A stretch of 64,000 nucleotides of DNA, from positions 496,001-560,000 of the forward strand of contig NZ_CP053346.1 in NCBI RefSeq assembly GCF_013113735.1, in the 5' to 3' direction. Source of the DNA: Sphingomonas sp. AP4-R1 (GTDB lineage: Bacteria; Pseudomonadota; Alphaproteobacteria; Sphingomonadales; Sphingomonadaceae). Both the position numbers and the translations under genes were made by a program. The notes below the pieces were generated by a model. It did not search any database and was not told where the DNA came from. It was given only the letters and a program-made list of their open reading frames with translations. Of the stretch, positions 1 through 8,353 are shown piece after piece; position 1 is the first letter of the stretch; every line of letters begins with the position of its first letter.

Positions 1-240
1 CGCGCCACCCGCCCGGCCGAGCGGCAGGACGGCCGCCCTCTTTCGGGCGATGATCGCAAGGCGCTGAAGGTGCTGGGGCTGGAGGTGGATGCCGATCGCC
101 GCGCGCTGCGCGAGCGCTATTCGGAGCTGGTGCGCCGCTATCATCCCGACCGCAACGGCGGCGACCGCAGCCACGAAGGCGCGCTGCAGAAGGTGATCGA
201 GGCCTATCAGGCGCTGCGGAAGGCGCCGGCGTTCGCCTGA
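1..240 (+). CDS. J-domain (DnaJ-like) protein, 3' end only
   Basis: Frame 1 is open from the first base to TGA at 238-240, giving the last 79 residues of a protein cut by the window edge. A complete J domain is visible: KALKVLGLEVDAD opens helix I, RERYSELVRRYHPDRN holds the HPD tripeptide that stimulates DnaK ATPase, and KVIEAYQALR closes it. A J domain at the C-terminus is typical of the small alphaproteobacterial J-domain proteins encoded just before cobS. Here cobS starts 4.6 kb further on, beyond repeats and a detoxification operon. The likely role is a DnaK co-chaperone; its client is unknown. Confidence 0.85.
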   Translation, partial: RATRPAERQDGRPLSGDDRKALKVLGLEVDADRRALRERYSELVRRYHPDRNGGDRSHEGALQKVIEAYQALRKAPAFA

Positions 241-298
241 GGCTCAACCGCACACCAAATATCAACGCGGCTCGACAGTCAGACGCCCAACCCAAAAT

Positions 299-425
299 CG
301 TTCGTGCTGAGCCTGTCGAAGCACCGTCCTTTCTCTTTCCAGAAGGGGAAGAAAGAACGGCACCCTTCGACTGCCTGCCAAGGCAGGCGCTCAGGACAGG
401 CTTCGACAAGCTCAGTGCAAACGGG
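299..425. repeat. Dispersed palindromic repeat, family A, copy 1
   Basis: Imperfect inverted repeat whose outer arms match TTCGTGCTGAGCCTGTCGAA and TTCGACAAGCTCAGTGCAAA, with an inner CTGCCTGCCAAGGCAGG palindrome. Six more copies lie at 7703, 11487, 21713, 23616, 33325 and 37056, all between genes. Short ORFs on both strands here are by-products of the repeat. Confidence 0.9.
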
Positions 426-489
426 GAGAAGGTCGAAGGTTAGGGCGGATCGACATTCGGCGATTGGAAACGGCGGCTTTGGAGAAATC

Positions 490-580
490 GTCACCCTGAA
501 CTCGTTTCAGGGTCCATGACCCGACCGTTGAACCAAGCCGACCCTTCAGGTCATGGATGCTGAAACGAGTTCAGCATGAC
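490..580. repeat. Dispersed repeat, family B, copy 1 (91 bp)
   Basis: Begins GTCACCCTGAACTCGTTTCA and ends GCTGAAACGAGTTCAGCATGAC, so the ends are inverted copies around CTGAAACGAGTTCAG. A second copy of the same 91-bp length lies at 29030-29120. Confidence 0.88.
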
Positions 581-650
581 AGTCTGGAATGAAGCTCGGC
601 ACATTCTTTCAAGCTATCCGAATGTCGATCCGTCCTAATCCCTCCTACTC

Positions 651-734
651 CGTCACCCCAGCGTAGGCTGGGGTCGCTTGAGGCGTAATGCGGCGCTCGC
701 CTCCGGGCGATGCCAGCCTTCGCTGGCATGACGG
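651..734. repeat. Dispersed palindromic repeat, CGTCA...TGACG type
   Basis: Bounded by CGTCACCCCAGCG and GCTGGCATGACGG, with internal hairpins CCCAGCGTAGGCTGGG and TGCCAGCCTTCGCTGGCA. It resembles the units at 34744 and 62302 in termini but has a different core. Bases 241-746 hold these three repeat units and no gene that I can support. Confidence 0.8.
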
Positions 735-746
735 GAAAGAAACCCC

Positions 747-1199
747 TCACACCAGCCGCTTGGCCACCGCCTCCCACTGTTCGGCCACCTTGGCCCAGCC
801 CTCCGCGAAGCCCATCGCCTTGTGCTGCTCATAGGCCTCGGCGGTCCAATGGCGCGCGCGGCCGCGATAGAGCGTGCGATCGCCCTGCGGCTCGAATTCG
901 AAGGAGCCGACCATGAAGGGCCCGGCCGGTTGCCAGCCCGCCCGGAACGCATCGGTGAACACGATCAGCCGCTCGGGCACCACCTCCAGATAGACGCCCT
1001 CATTGGGCATCACCTCGCCATTGGGGCCGTACATCGTGACGGCCGACCGGCCACCCGCGCGCAGATCCATCACCTGCACTTCGGCGCGCCACGGCGGCGG
1101 GCAGAACCAGTCGTTCAGATGATCGGTATAGGCTTTCCAGAGCGCGGCGACGGGCACGTCCATCAGCCGCTCGATCGACAGTTCCAGATCCTCGCTCAT
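747..1199 (-). CDS. SRPBCC (AHSA1-like) domain protein
   Basis: 150 residues from ATG at 1199. MSEDLELSIERLMDVPVAALWKA is the opening strand and helix of the START/AHSA1 fold. It is followed by WFCPPPWRAEVQVMDLRAGG and a late FEFEPQGDRTLYRGRARHW strand, all usual for this family. The C-terminal GFAEGWAKVAEQWEAVAKRL helix closes the ligand cavity. Such proteins bind small hydrophobic ligands or act as stress accessory proteins; the ligand cannot be read here. The start overlaps the stop of the upstream gene by four bases, and this is the last gene of an operon running leftward from 3956. An upstream extension to 1373 is open but lies inside the neighbour, so I reject it. Confidence 0.85.
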   Translation of the reverse strand: MSEDLELSIERLMDVPVAALWKAYTDHLNDWFCPPPWRAEVQVMDLRAGGRSAVTMYGPNGEVMPNEGVYLEVVPERLIVFTDAFRAGWQPAGPFMVGSFEFEPQGDRTLYRGRARHWTAEAYEQHKAMGFAEGWAKVAEQWEAVAKRLV

Positions 1200-1684
1200 G
1201 CCTCTTCTCCCCGGAACGCGCGTTCGATCGTGGCGACATCGATCTTCCGCATCGTCATCATCGCTTCCATCGCACGCCTGGCGGCGGCGCGATCGGGCGA
1301 GGCCATCGCCTCGTTCAGGACGCGCGGCGTGATCTGCCAGGAGAAACTCCAGCGATCCTTGCACCAGCCGCACGCGCTTTCCGCCCCGCCATTCGCGACG
1401 ATCGCATCGTAATAGAGATCCGTCTCCGCCTGATCGGCGGTTTCGATCATGAAGCTCACCGCCTCGTTGGGCGTGAACATCGGCCCGCCATTCAGGCCGA
1501 GGAAGCGCCGCCCCAGCACGGTGAAGTCCACCGTCAGCTCCATGCCGGCCGCCCCGCCCGGAAAGTCGGCGGCGGCCGCCTGCGCCGCGCCGACATGGCT
1601 ATCGGGAAAGAGGCCCGCATAGAAGGAGGCGGCCTCGCGCGCCTGGCCGTGATCGAACCAGAGGCAGGTGATGAACCGGTCCAT
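1196..1684 (-). CDS. VOC superfamily protein, PhnB/3-demethylubiquinone methyltransferase-like
   Basis: 162 residues. ITCLWFDHGQAREAASFYAGLFPDSHVG is the classic opening of the PhnB-type glyoxalase fold, and LNGGPMFTPNEAVSFMIET and CGWCKDRWSFSWQITPR are the later family blocks. Despite the Pfam name these proteins are not proven methyltransferases. ATG at 1684 is preferred because GAGGGGG lies five bases before it; a GTG two codons upstream (1690) is also open. The C-terminal motif RAMEAMMTMRKIDVATIERAF is usual for the subgroup. The gene is coupled to the SRPBCC gene by ATGA overlap. Confidence 0.85.
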   Translation of the reverse strand: MDRFITCLWFDHGQAREAASFYAGLFPDSHVGAAQAAAADFPGGAAGMELTVDFTVLGRRFLGLNGGPMFTPNEAVSFMIETADQAETDLYYDAIVANGGAESACGWCKDRWSFSWQITPRVLNEAMASPDRAAARRAMEAMMTMRKIDVATIERAFRGEEA

Positions 1685-1694
1685 CGCCACCCCC

Positions 1695-2483
1695 TCAGCC
1701 CTGCTCGCCCGAGGCGAAGCCGACGGCCGCGCCCTGGGGATCGATCGCGAGGATCACGCGCTCGCCGCCCGGCACCTCCATCGGCCCCATCACGACCGTG
1801 CCGCCCTCGGCCTTGATCGTCTCGGCAGCCGCATCCACGTCCGCCACGCGGAAATAGAAGACCCAGGCGGGCACGGGCTGGTTCGGCTGCTGCCGCATCA
1901 CCGCGCCGAACGGCTCCGTGCCATGGGCCGTCCGCAGAAAGCTGTAGTCGCCCATCTCGCCCATCGGCATCGCCCCATCCTTCACGAAGCCGAAGAGGGT
2001 GCCGTAGAAATGGAGCGCGGCGGCATCGTCCGGCGCGATCAGCTCGCACCACGAACAATGGCCCGGCGCGCGGCGATCATAGGCCTCGCTGCGCGCGTCG
2101 ACCGAGCCGCGCATCACATAGAAATTCACGCCCTGCGGATCGGCGAGGAACGCGAAGCGGCCGACGCCCTCCAGTTCCATCGCCGGCATGTGCAGGCGGC
2201 CGCCATCATGCTCCACAGCCGACACCGCCGCATCGACATCGTTCACGCCGATATAGCCGAGCCACACGGGCGGCATCGGCGCGCCTTCGGGCAGCTTCAT
2301 CAGGCCACCCGCATTCTTCCCGTCCGGCGCGGTCATGATGCGATAGTCCATCGGCGAGGGCTCGCCGTTGAGTTCGCCGCGCGCGATGGTCCAGCCGACG
2401 ACCTTTTCGTAGAAAGCCTGCGCCGCATCGGCGTCGCTCGTCAGCAGTTCGTACCAGACCCATTCGCCATGCTGGTTCGCCAT
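1695..2483 (-). CDS. Tandem-domain VOC/glyoxalase family protein
   Basis: 262 residues from ATG at 2483 (MANQHGEWVWYEL). Two VOC modules are seen: residues about 5-120 (DADAAQAFYEKVVGW and later GRFAFLADPQGVNFYVM) and about 135-258 (CSWCELIAPDDAAALHFYGTLFGF to GGERVILAIDPQGAAVGF). The GxPxWxxY pattern (MPPVWLGYIGVNDVDAAV) matches hydroxylase-like two-domain VOC proteins that bind metal and small electrophiles. The function is likely detoxification but unproven. The start overlaps the stop of the DUF1428 gene (TGATG), so they are probably translationally coupled. Confidence 0.87.
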   Translation of the reverse strand: MANQHGEWVWYELLTSDADAAQAFYEKVVGWTIARGELNGEPSPMDYRIMTAPDGKNAGGLMKLPEGAPMPPVWLGYIGVNDVDAAVSAVEHDGGRLHMPAMELEGVGRFAFLADPQGVNFYVMRGSVDARSEAYDRRAPGHCSWCELIAPDDAAALHFYGTLFGFVKDGAMPMGEMGDYSFLRTAHGTEPFGAVMRQQPNQPVPAWVFYFRVADVDAAAETIKAEGGTVVMGPMEVPGGERVILAIDPQGAAVGFASGEQG

Positions 2484-2842
2484 CACCCTTCTCCCTGCGT
2501 ATCGAGAATCGGCACGAAGCCGCCGAAGATCATCCTCTTGCCATCGAACGGCATCGGCGCCTCCGCCATGCGCGGATCGTCCATCGCGGCGCGGAAGCCC
2601 GCATCGCGCGCCCGCCTGTCCGGCCATTCGATCCAGGCGAAGACGGGCACCTCGCCCTCCTCCACCTTCACGGCCCTGTGGAAATCGGTGGTGTGTCCGT
2701 GGGCCACGTCGTCCGGCCAGCATTCCACCACGCGCAGCGCGCCAAACTCGCGGAACAGGGCGGCCGCCTTCGTCGCCACGTCCAGATAGGCGGCCCGGTC
2801 GGACGCCTTCACCGGGATCACGAACCCTTCGACATAGGCCAT
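2483..2842 (-). CDS. DUF1428 family protein
   Basis: 119 residues beginning MAYVEGFVIPVKASDRAAY, the signature start of DUF1428 (a ferredoxin-like dimeric alpha/beta barrel). VVECWPDDVAHGHTTDFHRAVK and VFAWIEWPDRRARDAGF are also family blocks, and FDGKRMIFGGFVPILD is its C-terminus. Biochemical function is not established for the family. It sits between GST and VOC genes in the same operon. The longer open frame to 3226 is antisense-like sequence inside the GST gene and is not part of the protein. Confidence 0.88.
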   Translation of the reverse strand: MAYVEGFVIPVKASDRAAYLDVATKAAALFREFGALRVVECWPDDVAHGHTTDFHRAVKVEEGEVPVFAWIEWPDRRARDAGFRAAMDDPRMAEAPMPFDGKRMIFGGFVPILDTQGEG

Positions 2843-2865
2843 GGCGTGTCTCCCCTGCCGCCGGA

Positions 2866-3522
2866 TCAGGCCGCGACCGGCGCGTCCGCGAGATCGGCGA
2901 GGTGATCGGCCATCGCCTTGCGATGCGCAGGCCGATCCTCGCCGCGCGCGACATAAGCGGCCAGCTGCGGGAAGCCGTCCAGCACCCCCGTCCCGCGCAG
3001 CCCGCCCAGCACCGAGATCAGCATCAGATCGCCCACGGTGAAATCGCCGCCGTCGATCCACGTCCGCTCGCCCAGCGCCTGCTGCAGATCGGCCAGCCGT
3101 TCCTCCAGATCCGCGATCACCTGCGGCCGCCGCTCCGCCGACCAGGGCCGGTCCGCCTCGAACACATCGACCACGGCGAGCTGCATCACATAGGGCTCGA
3201 CCGAATTGAGCGCGGCGATCACCCACTGGATCGCGCGCATCCGGCCCTCGGGATCGTCGGGCAGCAGCCCGCCCCCTTCCTCCGCGATGCGCAGCGCGAT
3301 CGCGCCCGATTCGAAGATCGCCACCCCATCGTCGCGATAGGTGGGGATCTGGCCGAACGGCTGGAAACGCCGATGCGCGGGCAGCTTGATGCTCTTCCCG
3401 TCGACCAGATCGACCGCATAGGGCCGGCCGATCTCCTCGAACGCCCAGCGCGCGCGGATGTCGCGGACGAAACCGCGCGCGAAATCGGGCACCCAGTTGA
3501 AGGCGGTGATCGTGGGGGTCAT
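2866..3522 (-). CDS. Glutathione S-transferase family protein
   Basis: 218 residues. The N-terminal thioredoxin-like domain (about 1-85) contains ARWAFEEIGRPY, FQPFGQIPTYRDDGVAIFESGAI, with the cis-Pro (QIPTY) and the glutathione-binding ES pair. The C-terminal helical domain (about 95-205) ends TVGDLMLISVLGGLRGTGVL. This layout is usual for bacterial GSTs. It probably conjugates glutathione to electrophiles or acts as a peroxidase. Its start overlaps the stop of the upstream VOC gene by four bases. Co-transcription with VOC genes suggests a shared detoxification stimulus. Confidence 0.88.
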   Translation of the reverse strand: MTPTITAFNWVPDFARGFVRDIRARWAFEEIGRPYAVDLVDGKSIKLPAHRRFQPFGQIPTYRDDGVAIFESGAIALRIAEEGGGLLPDDPEGRMRAIQWVIAALNSVEPYVMQLAVVDVFEADRPWSAERRPQVIADLEERLADLQQALGERTWIDGGDFTVGDLMLISVLGGLRGTGVLDGFPQLAAYVARGEDRPAHRKAMADHLADLADAPVAA

Positions 3523-3956
3523 GCGCCCGGCTCCTCGGCCGCCGTTTCCTGCGCCGCCTGAAAGCCCGCCATGTCCATCGTGAAGGGGCCGTAGCCGTGG
3601 CCGTCGAGATCCTCGAACGCGCGCGAATACATGAAGCCCAGATCCTCGGGATCGTGCAGCTCGCGCCCGCCCGCGGCCAAAGCCGCCCCGGTGAAGGCGT
3701 CCACGCCTGCGCGATCGTCGAACGAGAGAGCGATCAGCGCGCCGCTCTGCGTCTTCGCGTCGATGATCTGTTTGTCGGTGAAGGTGGCGTAAAAATCATG
3801 GGCCAGCAGCATCACGTGGATCGCCTCCGACCAGACCATCGCGGAGCCGCGATCGTTGGAGAATGTCTCGTTCTTCTCGAAGCCGATCGCCGCGTAGAAA
3901 GCGGTGGCCTTGGCCACATCCGCCACGGGCAGGTTCACGAAGATCATCTTCGCCAT
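3519..3956 (-). CDS. VOC family protein (glyoxalase/extradiol-like)
   Basis: 145 residues from ATG at 3956. MAKMIFVNLPVADVAKATAFYAAIGF is a single-VOC-domain start; the module ends DLDGHGYGPFTMD. The family often appears as lactoylglutathione lyase-like proteins of unknown substrate. It is the promoter-proximal gene of the operon that runs to 747, and it is divergent from the HxlR regulator at 4050 with 93 bases between the starts. An upstream extension to 4031 has no family similarity and would enter the control region. Confidence 0.86.
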   Translation of the reverse strand: MAKMIFVNLPVADVAKATAFYAAIGFEKNETFSNDRGSAMVWSEAIHVMLLAHDFYATFTDKQIIDAKTQSGALIALSFDDRAGVDAFTGAALAAGGRELHDPEDLGFMYSRAFEDLDGHGYGPFTMDMAGFQAAQETAAEEPGA

Positions 3957-4049
3957 CGCCACTCTCCTGTTCAACGGCCGCCCCTGTTCAGCAGGGTGTG
4001 CGCCGATTCGGTTTGCGCACGATGACGACACGAGTTATTAAAAACAACC
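3957..4049. promoter_or_regulatory. Divergent control region of the VOC/GST operon and hxlR-type gene
   Basis: 93-bp intergenic region between two divergent starts. It contains an inverted repeat GTGCGC-N11-GCGCAC at 3998-4020, the sort of dyad an HxlR dimer could bind. An A/T-rich tract GTTATTAAAAACAAC follows just before the 4050 start. Promoter elements cannot be assigned with confidence. Confidence 0.5.
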
Positions 4050-4742
4050 ATGAAGTTAGAAAAAGTGACCGAAGGAGAAAAGAGGACGCCGAAGCGCTGG
4101 TATGACGATGCCTGCGGCACCGCGCTGGCGCTGGAACTGGTGGGCGAGCGCTGGTCGATGCTGATCGTGCGCGAGCTGATGTACGGACCCCGCCGCTTCG
4201 GCGAATTGAAGACCGGCCTGCCCGGCATCAGCGCCAACGTGCTCACCCAGCGGCTGGAGAGCCTGGAGGAGGCCGCGATCCTCGTGCGCCGCAAGCTGGC
4301 GCCGCCCGCCAACGTGCAGGTCTATGATCTGACCCCCTGGGGCCGCGAGAGCGAAGGCGCGATCATGGCGCTGGGCCGCTGGGCCGCGCGATCCCCGCTG
4401 CATGATCCCACCGCCTTCATGAGCGGCGCATCGCTGATGATGTCGATGCGGACGATGCTGGTGTCGGGCCGGATGGGCGATCTCGCGTGCCGGATCGGCG
4501 TGCGGCTGGGCGCCGACCATTTCGTGGCGGAGGTGGCCGGCGAAGACATCGTCGTGCAGCGCGGTTTCGCCGAGGCGCCCGACGTGACGGTGGAGGCCGA
4601 CACCGCCTTCCCGATCCTCGCCTGGATCTACGGCAAGCGCGATCCCGCGCCGATGGAGGCCGAGGGTGCGCTTCGCATCACCGGCGATCGCCCCCTCGCC
4701 ACACGCTTCGCCGCCCTTTTCGCATTGCCGCCCAAAATCTGA
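4050..4742 (+). CDS. HxlR-family transcriptional regulator with C-terminal SCP2-like domain
   Basis: 230 residues. The N-terminal winged helix (about 15-115) reads CGTALALELVGERWSMLIVRELMYGPRRF, ELKTGLPGISANVLTQRL, the HxlR/MarR-like DNA-binding core. The remainder (about 130-225), with VRLGADHFVAEVAGEDI and PDVTVEADTAFPILAWIYGKRDP, resembles an SCP2 sterol-carrier fold that may sense a hydrophobic ligand. This two-domain type is common in sphingomonads. Divergence from the VOC/GST operon suggests that it controls that operon and itself. There is no clear Shine-Dalgarno sequence; the start MKLEKVTEGEKRTPKRWYDD is chosen because the next downstream ATGs lie inside the domain. Confidence 0.87.
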   Translation: MKLEKVTEGEKRTPKRWYDDACGTALALELVGERWSMLIVRELMYGPRRFGELKTGLPGISANVLTQRLESLEEAAILVRRKLAPPANVQVYDLTPWGRESEGAIMALGRWAARSPLHDPTAFMSGASLMMSMRTMLVSGRMGDLACRIGVRLGADHFVAEVAGEDIVVQRGFAEAPDVTVEADTAFPILAWIYGKRDPAPMEAEGALRITGDRPLATRFAALFALPPKI

Positions 4743-4852
4743 GCCCCATATCGCACCGCGATATCTCAAGCATTGCGATCACCGCCCCGCCTGCTTAGGC
4801 ACCGAGCCGTGGCCCGCATGTTTGGCGCCCTGAGAAACGTCCCGAGGATCGC

Positions 4853-5857
4853 ATGACCGATATTCCCAACGTCCAGCCCGACAGTCGCGATGCGACGATC
4901 CTCGACGCGCCGGATCGTATGGTGAAAGTGCGCGAGGCGTTCGGGATCGACAGCGACATGGAAGTGCCCGCTTTCTCCGAAGCGGACGAGCGCGTGCCCG
5001 ATCTGGACCCGGCCTATGTGTTCGATCCGGAAACCACGCTGGCCATCTGCGCGGGCTTCGCGTTCAACCGGCGCGTGATGGTGCAGGGCTATCACGGCAC
5101 CGGCAAATCCAGCCATATCGAGCAGGTGGCCGCGCGCCTCAACTGGCCGTGCATCCGCATCAATCTCGACGCGCACATCAGCCGCATCGATCTGGTCGGC
5201 CGCGACGCGATCGTGCTGCGCGACGGCCAGCAGGTCACCGAGTTTCGCGAAGGCCTGCTGCCGTGGGCGCTGCAGACGCCCTCCGCGCTCGTATTCGACG
5301 AATATGATGCGGGCCGGCCGGACGTGATGTTCGTGATCCAGCGCGTGCTGGAAACCGAGGGCAAGCTGACGTTGCTCGACCAGAATCGCGTGATCCGCCC
5401 GAATCCGTGGTTCCGCCTGTTCGCCACCGCCAACACGGTGGGTCTGGGCGACACGACGGGCCTCTATCACGGCACCCAGCAGATCAATCAGGGCCAGATG
5501 GATCGCTGGAACATCGTGATCACGCTCAACTATCTGCCGGCCGCGACCGAGGCGCGGATCGTGCTCGCCAAGAGCGGCGAATATGACAAGCCCGAGGGCA
5601 AGAAGACCGTCGACAACATGGTGAAGGTGGCCGAACTGAGCCGCCAGGGCTTCATGGCGGGCGACATCTCCACCGTGATGAGCCCGCGCACCGTGATCTC
5701 GTGGGCGCAGAACGCGCTGATCTTCAACGATATCGGCTTGGCCTTCCGCCTCTCCTTCCTGAACAAGTGCGACGAGGCGGAGCGCCCGCTGGTGGCCGAA
5801 TATTATCAGCGCGTGTTCGGCAAGGATCTGCCCGAAAGCGTCGTGGCCAAGAAATAG
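4853..5857 (+). CDS. cobS: CobS-like AAA+ ATPase (aerobic cobaltochelatase subunit)
   Basis: 334 residues. Walker A is [10 protein letters not shown] at about 79-88 and Walker B VFDEYD at about 147-152. [18 protein letters not shown] is the sensor-1 region. Length and order match CobS of the CobNST magnesium-chelatase-like complex, which inserts Co2+ into hydrogenobyrinic acid a,c-diamide. It pairs with CobT (next gene, two bases downstream of the stop). No cobN or corrin-pathway gene is present in the window. In sphingomonads this pair is usually kept as an orphan, so the protein may act as a general MoxR/VWA-type remodeller. GAGGATC before ATG is a plausible ribosome site. Confidence 0.93.
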   Translation: MTDIPNVQPDSRDATILDAPDRMVKVREAFGIDSDMEVPAFSEADERVPDLDPAYVFDPETTLAICAGFAFNRRVMVQGYHGTGKSSHIEQVAARLNWPCIRINLDAHISRIDLVGRDAIVLRDGQQVTEFREGLLPWALQTPSALVFDEYDAGRPDVMFVIQRVLETEGKLTLLDQNRVIRPNPWFRLFATANTVGLGDTTGLYHGTQQINQGQMDRWNIVITLNYLPAATEARIVLAKSGEYDKPEGKKTVDNMVKVAELSRQGFMAGDISTVMSPRTVISWAQNALIFNDIGLAFRLSFLNKCDEAERPLVAEYYQRVFGKDLPESVVAKK

Positions 5858-5859
5858 GC

Positions 5860-7689
5860 ATGGCGGAGCGCACGCCCATCGAAGCCTTTCGCGAGGTGCT
5901 GGCCGGCACCGCGCGGGCGATGGCGCACGAGCCGGAGCTGGAGCTGAGCTTCACCTCCGAGGCGCCGTCCTCCTCGTTCAAGCAAGTGCGCGTGCCGATG
6001 CCGGCGCGTGGGCTTCCGGCCGAGCAGGTGGCCGAGGCACGCGGCTTCGCCGATGGCTTCGCGCTGCGCGAGCGGCATCACAATCCCGCCGTCCACGCGC
6101 GCAACGCCCCTCACGAGGCCGTCGCCCGCTCCGTCTTCGATGCGGTCGAGCAGGCGCGCGTCGAGGCGTTGGGCGCGCGCGAGATGGCGGGCGTGCGCGC
6201 CAATTTGACGCACGCGCTGGACGTGCGGCTGCGCTCCGATCCGCTGACGCGCGCGCGCACTCAGGCGGAGGTGCCGCTGGGCACCGCCGTGGCCTTGATG
6301 GTGCGCGAGCGGCTGACCGGTGACGCCCCGCCCGCCTCCGCGAAGGCGGGGCTGGGGCTGGTGCGCGACTGGATCGAGGACAAGGCCGGCAGCGGGCTGG
6401 ACGCGCTGGGCCTCGCGCTCGACGATCAGGCCGCCTTCGCCGCGCTCGCCAGCCGCCTGCTGCAGGATCTGGAGCTGATCGAGGCCGAGGCGGCGCCGAA
6501 CGAGCCCGAGGATGCGAACGAATCCGACGGCGAGGACGAATCGAACGAATCCGGCGAGAGCGAGCAGGATCAGGACCAGCCCGGCGATTCGGACCAGATG
6601 CAGAGCGAGCAGCGCTCCGAGCAGGGTCAGGACAGCGAGCAAGAAGCCGACGGCCAGGAAGAGCGCGAAGGCGATTTCGACGGCGACAGCGAGATGGGCG
6701 AGGACGGGCAGGACGGCATGCTGCCGAGCCGCCCGAACCGGCCGAGCGGCGATATGCCGGGCCATCTCGACTATCAGAGCTACACGACGCGCTTCGACGA
6801 GATCGTCGAGGCGGGCGAACTCTGCACCGAAGAAGAGCTGACGCGGCTGCGCGCCTATCTGGATCAGCAGCTCACGCATCTGCAGGGCGCGGTCACCAAG
6901 CTCGCCAACCGGCTCCAGCGCCGCCTGATGGCGCAGCAGAATCGCAGCTGGGATTTCGATCAGGAAGAGGGCCTGCTGGACGCCGCGCGCCTCGCCCGGA
7001 TCGTCACCAGCCCCGGCCATTCGCTCTCCTACAAGATCGAGCGCGAGACCAATTTCCGCGACACCACCGTCAGCCTGCTGATCGACAATTCGGGATCGAT
7101 GCGCGGCCGCCCGATCTCGATCGCGGCGATCTCGGCCGACATCATGGCGCGCACGCTGGAGCGCTGCGGCGTGAAGGTGGAGATACTGGGCTTCACCACG
7201 CGTGCCTGGAAGGGCGGGCAATCGCGCGAGGCGTGGCTGGCGGCGGGCCGTCCGTCTGCGCCCGGCCGCCTCAACGATCTGCGCCACATCGTCTACAAGC
7301 GCGCGGACGAGCCCTATCGGCGCGCGCGCAAGAATCTCGGCCTGATGATGCGCGAAGGGCTGCTGAAGGAGAATATCGACGGCGAGGCGCTGCTCTGGGC
7401 CCACGCGCGCCTGATGGCGCGGCCCGAGGAGCGCAAGATCCTGATGGTGATCTCGGACGGCGCGCCGGTCGACGATTCGACGCTGTCGGTGAATTCGGGA
7501 AGCTATCTGGAGCGCCATCTGCGCCAGGTGATCGGCTGGATCGAGGCGCGCTCGCCGGCGCAGCTGGTGGCGATCGGCATCGGCCACGACGTGACGCGCT
7601 ATTATGCGCGCGCGGTGACGATCATGGATGCGGAGCAACTGGGCGGCACGATGATCGAGCAGCTGGCGGGGCTGTTCGACGACGCCTGA
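5860..7689 (+). CDS. cobT: CobT-like VWA-domain protein (cobaltochelatase subunit)
   Basis: 609 residues from ATG at 5860. The N-terminal helical part (to about 205) is followed by a strongly acidic, Glu/Asp/Ser-rich linker (about 208-285). The C-terminal von Willebrand A domain carries the MIDAS DNSGSM at about 408-413, and the later [15 protein letters not shown] supplies more metal ligands. This is the CobT architecture: the acidic arm and integrin-I domain join the CobS hexamer. [21 protein letters not shown] is the family C-terminus. A longer reading frame from 5701 would overlap cobS and is rejected. Probably co-transcribed with cobS. Confidence 0.93.
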   Translation: MAERTPIEAFREVLAGTARAMAHEPELELSFTSEAPSSSFKQVRVPMPARGLPAEQVAEARGFADGFALRERHHNPAVHARNAPHEAVARSVFDAVEQARVEALGAREMAGVRANLTHALDVRLRSDPLTRARTQAEVPLGTAVALMVRERLTGDAPPASAKAGLGLVRDWIEDKAGSGLDALGLALDDQAAFAALASRLLQDLELIEAEAAPNEPEDANESDGEDESNESGESEQDQDQPGDSDQMQSEQRSEQGQDSEQEADGQEEREGDFDGDSEMGEDGQDGMLPSRPNRPSGDMPGHLDYQSYTTRFDEIVEAGELCTEEELTRLRAYLDQQLTHLQGAVTKLANRLQRRLMAQQNRSWDFDQEEGLLDAARLARIVTSPGHSLSYKIERETNFRDTTVSLLIDNSGSMRGRPISIAAISADIMARTLERCGVKVEILGFTTRAWKGGQSREAWLAAGRPSAPGRLNDLRHIVYKRADEPYRRARKNLGLMMREGLLKENIDGEALLWAHARLMARPEERKILMVISDGAPVDDSTLSVNSGSYLERHLRQVIGWIEARSPAQLVAIGIGHDVTRYYARAVTIMDAEQLGGTMIEQLAGLFDDA

Positions 7690-7702
7690 GGGGGAGTTTT
7701 AC

Positions 7703-7817
7703 CCCCAATCCCGTTTGGTTCGAGCTTGTCGAGAACTGGCCTAGGCTTCGAGCGAAGTCGAGAAGCCGGGACGCGGAGCACGGGCTCTCGGCTAAGCTCG
7801 AACCAAACGGATTTGGG
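7703..7817. repeat. Dispersed palindromic repeat, family A, copy 2
   Basis: Outer inverted arms CGTTTGGTTCGAGCTTGTCG and GCTCGAACCAAACGGATTTG surround a second pair, GGCTTCGAGCGAAGTCGAGAA. It lies between convergent cobT and the glycine-zipper gene, where its hairpins could also end transcription. Confidence 0.85.
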
Positions 7818-7827
7818 TTGGGGAAAA

Positions 7828-8217
7828 TCAGCAATCCCGATCGATCGCGCGGCCCGCCAGCGCGCCGACGCCGGCGCCCACGATCGTGCCGACGCCGCGA
7901 TCGCCCCGGCCCGCTACCGAATTGCCGAGCAGGCCGCCCGCGATCGCGCCGATGATGGTGCCGCCGGTGCCCTTGTCGCAGCGGCCCCGGCCGCGATAGC
8001 CGCGCCGGTCATAGCCCGGCCCCGGACCACGCCCATAGCCGCGATCGTCATAGCCGCGATCATAGCCGCCACGGTCGTAGCCACGGCGATCATAATCGCG
8101 CTGATCGATCTGCTGATAATAGCCGCGCTCGCCTTGCCAGCGCTGGGCATCGGCCGCTCCGGGCACGGAGACGGACGCCGCAAGCATCGCTGCGGCAAAG
8201 CCGATCTGCTTGAACAT
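7828..8217 (-). CDS. Exported glycine-zipper (2TM) protein with Tyr/Arg/Gly repeats
   Basis: 129 residues from ATG at 8217. A Sec signal peptide (about 1-24, MFKQIGFAAAMLAASVSVPG, cleavage near ADA-QR) is followed by a low-complexity tract of about 45 residues built from (D/R)RGYDRGGYDRGYDDRGY-like units. The C-terminal glycine-zipper GGTIIGAIAGGLLGNSVAG, VGTIVGAGVGALAGRAIDRD is the SlyB/Rick17kDa-like 2TM motif that packs membrane helices. It is likely an envelope protein of the periplasm or outer membrane; no lipobox is seen. The tandem DRGY codons make the tract prone to length change. Confidence 0.82.
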   Translation of the reverse strand: MFKQIGFAAAMLAASVSVPGAADAQRWQGERGYYQQIDQRDYDRRGYDRGGYDRGYDDRGYGRGPGPGYDRRGYRGRGRCDKGTGGTIIGAIAGGLLGNSVAGRGDRGVGTIVGAGVGALAGRAIDRDC

Positions 8218-8353
8218 CGCCACTCTCCTCGCACCACGGCACGGATGCCGGGGACGGGACACTTCCCATCCACGAATCGCTGTCTAGCGATTCGCGGCTG
8301 AGTGGCGTCTGAATGGAGCCGTTAGCGGAGGTTCAGCCTCCGCCGACGCCCCT

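Noticed and set aside
304..519. Small ORFs on both strands
   Set aside because: They are made of dispersed repeats (families A and B) and have no protein features.
1196..1684. Ubiquinone methyltransferase function for the PhnB-like protein
   Set aside because: The fold is VOC, with no SAM-binding motif; the name is a historical annotation.
4743..4852. Cobalamin riboswitch before cobS
   Set aside because: No B12-box-like GCCACTG core with a long structured leader; only 110 bases are available.
5806..7638. 610-residue ORF opposite cobT
   Set aside because: Antisense shadow of a GC-rich gene: the His/Arg/Ala-rich product has no domains, while cobT is unmistakable.
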